From positions 1,850,738 through 1,912,737 of the forward strand of contig RPFO01000188.1 in the NCBI GenBank assembly GCA_009746045.1: 62,000 nucleotides of DNA, given 5' to 3'. The notes under the pieces were generated by a model that saw only the letters and a list, made by a program, of their open reading frames with translations, did no database searches and was not told the DNA's origin. Within the stretch, counting starts at the first letter, position 1. Every line of letters starts with the position of its first letter. Below, one piece after another: positions 58,231 to 62,000 of the stretch. The position numbers were made by a program, and so were the translations under genes. The stretch is from Mesostigma viride (Eukaryota; Streptophyta; Mesostigmatophyceae; Mesostigmatales; Mesostigmataceae).

Positions 58231-58960
58231 TCCCGTTAGGCGTTTCCATTGGTCTTATCGTAGTATAGAGCTTTGACATGGCTCTGTATAATATAGGTTT
58301 ATAGCTGGGCGTTTGCTTAGGTTTGAGTGATTTCACTCTGCTGTAAGTAATTATATTTTTATAATAAATATAGGGGGAAATGCATGAGTAACACATATGT
58401 CAATGCACAACCGGTGGAAATCACGCGATACCAACCGCGGCAACAGTGGTGTGAACATAGCGGGCACTGACATGCAACAAAGCACCAGCAGCGGCATCAG
58501 TAGCAAATTGTAGTAGAGGAACAATAGCCACTACATCAATGCAACAACACATCAGCCCAGCAACACAGCAGCAGCATGACCGTAGCACAGCAGCAGCACA
58601 ACTGTAGCACATCAACACGGTCGCATAGCAGGAGCACAAGTCAGCACAGCAGCAACTTAGTATGCCGATTCCTGAATTTCCTATCAGTGGACTATGTATA
58701 GTCCATTGATAGGAAATTCACGAATAGGCAGTACTAGCTCAGCAGCACGGCATGCAGCAATGCAGCAGTGCATCAACACAGCAGCACGGCAGCAGCACGA
58801 CAGCAATACATCAGCGGCACGGCAGCAATTATGCAGCAACACATCAGCACAACAGCACAACAGCAGCACGGCAGCAATGCAGCAGCAGTAGCATGGCAGC
58901 ACAGCAGCAGCAGCACATGAGCAGCTCAATGACAACAACGCTGCTTGCGCTTCAGCAGTC
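58231..58960. repeat. AT-rich 3' flank, then CAG/CAA-rich low complexity with a hairpin
   Basis: 58480-58925 is dominated by AGCAGCA/ACAGCA/CATCAG triplet-like repeats. Embedded at 58660-58732 is an imperfect hairpin, GAATTTCCTATCAGTGGACTAT / ATAGTCCATTGATAGGAAATTC. No gene is supported. Confidence 0.6.
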
Positions 58961-58976
58961 GTCGTCGTCGTCATCG

Positions 58977-61900
58977 TCATCGGCAAGGATGAGCGCTCGC
59001 TTCCGACGCCGGGAGGCGCCTGCGCGTTGTTGTTCTCCGCCACAACGTCGCTGGGTGGAACCATCTCGCCCAATCGAGCCTCGGCCAGGGTGATATCCGG
59101 CGCTTGCAACGCAGGGACGACCACACCGGGGCACCCGCAGATCTGTGCCTCCATGCAGCTCGTGGAGAGGCACGCAAGAAACCGCGCCCTCCTCCCAACG
59201 GGCACCCCAGTACATGGCTACCATGTCGTTTTGCGTGTCGACAACAGCGACACGACCATGGTATACCTGCATGCCGTCCCGGCTTTCGGTGCGACCGTCC
59301 GCGGATGTCACACGCTCCGACGCCCAATGACACACGACTTGCCCTACGAGGTTGCGGCTGCCACTCTTGACCTGCAGCGTTATGCCTTAATTCCCAGCAT
59401 GCCTTCGCCATGCCGACGATGCCCTTCGAGCATTCAGCATCTTGCCACTTCACGACCGGGTGTTCCGCGTCATAGGGCACCTCCTTCAGCGCCTTTAGGC
59501 ACTCCTTGGTGAGCTTTTTGTTCGCACCCAAGGAGACTCCATGGGGCGGCTGACCTCGCTTGCCCACCACTTGTGTCAACTGAAGACGAGGTCTGACGCG
59601 GTGATGATCACCGTGTGCGCCGCAGTGGTTGGCGGATGGGGCCATCGCGCAATGTCTGGGTTCCACGGGTGCCACGTGTCATGCAAATGCTTAGCGCGGT
59701 ATACAAAGAGCTCAATAGAAGGTTGGCCGCCATCCTCCTTCGCAACCACCTCCTTGATGATGCAAAAGAGGACTGGAGTCCACGTGAGCTTCGAGTTGCA
59801 GAAAATACCAGCTGAAGGGTGCCAGTATAGAACAGCGGAGCCTTTCTCAACGCCTTGCATGCGCTTCAAGTAAGCGACCTTGGCTGCCATGGCCCTGTCT
59901 TCTGCCGCCCATTCCTGCTGTGTGTGGCCATCATGACGAACTCGGTCTACCAGCGGGGTGACGCGCACCGCCTCTGCGTCGACCAACGCCATGAAGTGCT
60001 CTTCTTGCGTCGGTGGTGGTTCAGGCGCTGCATCGTGCTCACGCAGGGCGGAGATGTCCGCGCGAGATGGCCACGGCAAAGGGCGCCACTCCTCAGGCAC
60101 CTCCTCAGGGGCATGTGGGACTTTTGCGAAAAAGGCCTCGTTTGGCTTAATTGATGGTGTCGGGCGGAAAGTACCACTGCCAGATGCCATGGGGCAACTT
60201 ATCGACCCTTGTTTTGATCGACTCCAGCTCCTTCCCCAGAAACTCCATGTTCAATGGTGCGAAGGCTGGGGTGTCCTGCAACATCGGAATGCGGTCTGGA
60301 TCCACAAGTCGGACGCCAAACAGCGGCCGCCCCTCCGCATCAAACTTGTAAGGCTGTGTCATCGCCTATCCGCACCGTGGCGCGCCTTCCTGTCGAGTCC
60401 CCGCGGGCTGCCACGGCGTCTTTTGGGACTCCGTGGTCCGGTAGGACAACCAGGTCTCTGTGTTGCCCTGTCTGTACCTGGAAGAAGACGGCGTGGCGCA
60501 CCTTCATTGAGCGACCGCGTTTTTCAGGCACGGTCCGGCTGTGCCGCTCCTCCGCCCGCCCGGGCTGCGCCGCCGGCCCGCCGCGCGCCGGCTGCCCCGC
60601 CCCGTAGCCCGTCGACAGCCTCGCCCCACCACGTGTCGGCTGTGACACCCCGCCGCGCACCGGCTGGCCCGCCCCGCCGCCCGTCGACTGCCCCGCCCCG
60701 CCGCATGCCAGCTGCGCCGGCCCGCCGCCCACGCGCGCCGGCAGCGCCGCTGGCCCCCTGCGCGCCGACGGCCCTGCCCCGCCGCCCGTCGACTGCCCCG
60801 CCCCGCCGCCCGTCGACAGCCCCGCCCCGCCGCATGCCAGCTGCGCCGGCCCGCCGCCCACGTCGCGCGCCGGCAGCGCCGCTGGCCCCCGCGCGCCGAC
60901 GGCCCTGCCCCGCCGCCCGTCGACAGCTAGCCCCGCCCCGCCGCACGCCAGCTGCGCCGGCCCGCCGCCCATGCGCGCCGGCAGCGCCGCTGGCCCCCGC
61001 GCGCCGACGGCCCTGCCCCGCCGCCCGTCGACTGCCCCGCCCCGCCGCCCGTCGACAGCCCCGCCCCGCCGCATGCCGGCTGCGCCGCCGCTGCCACCTC
61101 GCTGCGCGCTGGCTGCGCCACCTCGCCGCCCGCCGACGGCGCCGCCCCGCCGCGCACCGGCTGCCCCGCCCCGCCGCCCGTCGACAGCCCCGCCCCGCCG
61201 CATGCCAGCTGCGCCGGCCCGCAGCCCGCGCGCGCCGGTTGCGCCACTGGCCCGCCGCGCGCCGACTGCCCCGCCCCACCGCCCGCCGACTGCCCCGCCC
61301 CGCCGCGCACCGGCAGCGCCGCCCCGCTGCCCGCCGACTGCCCCGCCCCGCCGCGTGCCGGCTGCGCCACTGGCCGGCCCGCGCCGTGCGCCGACTGCCC
61401 CGCCCCACCGCCCGCCGACTGCCCCGCCCCGCCGCGCACCGGCAGCGCCGCCCCGCTGCCCGCCGACTGCCCCGCCCCGCCGCGTGCCGGCTGCGCCGCC
61501 GCTGCCGCCCCGCCGCGCATCGATGGCGCCGCCCTTCCGTGCGCCGGCTGCGCCTCGCTGCACGCAGGCTGCACGACATCACCACGCACCCCGGTGACCT
61601 TGATAACCTGATCCGCCCTACCGGTCATCCAATCTACCGAGCTGCACCAACCGGCAAACGACTCGCGCTGCAAACGGAGTGAGAAAGTTCCTGACATCGT
61701 AAACGACCCCCAATACCTTGACCTCCGTGCCAGCGGGGACGGTCGAGTTGCAGTTCGCAGCTGCACCACTATGTAGGCTGACGGAATGCCTAGCTTCTAT
61801 GGCCGCCACCCAGCTCTCCAAAGTTGGGTACTTGTGCACGAAGCTAGCCCCCCCCGCCACAGCGTGTCTCATGTAGGCCACAAGCACGCCGAATTTCTGA

Positions 61901-62000
61901 TCTGGGTCGGCGTGCGTATGGCCCACGAGCATGCGGTGCATTTCGACGACGTCGAAGAAGCCAACGTGTACGAGCCACCATGCAAACAGTAAGACGGTGT
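58977..62000 (-). CDS. Gene Z: uncharacterised GHTHxDxDQ-family protein, 3' part
   Basis: Minus-strand coding sequence, cut at the window edge and broken by several frameshifts. Near 61985-61860 it reads LVHVGFFDVVEMHRMLVGHTHADPDQKFGV, similar to the VGHTHEDIDQxF motif of a large uncharacterised eukaryotic family (DUF7869-like; recalled from family knowledge, not checked). Then HKYPTLESWVAAIEARH, a long low-complexity Gly/Ala/Arg insert (61570-60510), PYKFDAEGRPLFGVRLVDPD (60350), a conserved-looking stretch 60150-59600 (AEDRAMAAKVAYLKRM, AVLYWHPSAGIFCNSKLTW, HLHDTWHPWNPDIARWPHPP), and the C-terminal ECLKALKEVPYDAEHPVVKW and VAMYWGARWEEGAVSCVPLH, ending in an Asp run. Members of this family often sit in mobile DNA, so it could be a transposon gene. 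Confidence 0.5.
60510..61570 (-). repeat. GC-rich coding minisatellite in gene Z
   Basis: About 1 kb of tandem units such as CCGCCCGTCGACTGCCCCGC and CCGCGCACCGGCAGCGCCGC (plus strand). All frames stay open and encode Arg/Ala/Pro or Gly/Ala/Arg repeats, so frame choice cannot be made from openness. It interrupts the conserved part of gene Z and may be an expanded linker or an intron. Confidence 0.85.

Overview
The window is nuclear DNA from a repeat-rich eukaryote, most likely a green alga or a relative. The evidence is GT-AG spliceosomal introns with in-phase exons, several families of LTR and non-LTR retrotransposons, DNA transposons, long simple repeats, and a spliced LysM plus M23 peptidoglycan-hydrolase gene of the kind expected in lineages that keep peptidoglycan around the plastid. 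I cannot name the species. Most of the window is mobile DNA. Only three stretches look like possible host genes.

Layout. 1-2145 is a (CCTTGT)n tract. 2162-8107 is the 3' part of an unrecognised multi-exon plus-strand gene (gene A). Two consecutive introns of gene A hold arrays of a 45-47 bp unit centred on a 14-bp perfect palindrome. 8672-16892 is a complete minus-strand copia-like LTR retrotransposon (element 1). 16932-22893 is a three-level nest: a CACTA-type DNA transposon inside a LINE remnant inside a Tc1/mariner-like MITE. 23500-26000 holds LINE debris, including an (ATCC)n tract. 26700-31618 is a five-exon minus-strand gene for a 303-aa LysM-LysM-M23 protein. 32950-36850 is LINE-in-LINE, with target duplications visible. 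36960-39897 is an R2-like LINE with a CCHC finger and a restriction-like endonuclease after the RT. 40200-48900 is debris: two copies of a 212-bp palindrome, LINE ORF1 fragments and a 463-bp short retroposon. 48982-57716 is a second copia-like element (element 2), with 527/530-bp LTRs and a clean 5-bp target duplication, inserted in another R2-like LINE remnant. 58977-62000 is a minus-strand gene of an uncharacterised family with a GHTHxDxDQ motif and a GC-rich coding minisatellite.

The most interesting result is that the two copia-like elements, although different in LTRs and in most of their sequence, share three unusual traits. First, the retropepsin-like domain lies after the integrase (gag-INT-PR-RT-RH) rather than before it. 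Second, the DTG triad of that domain reads DTN or DTQ, and the RT catalytic box reads HGDD instead of YVDD. Third, each carries a long extra coding region between the 5' LTR and gag. Together these suggest an undescribed copia lineage.

Many reading frames are broken at homopolymers. In gene A all five frame changes go in the same direction and most fall in G runs, which looks more like undercounted homopolymers in the assembly than gene death.
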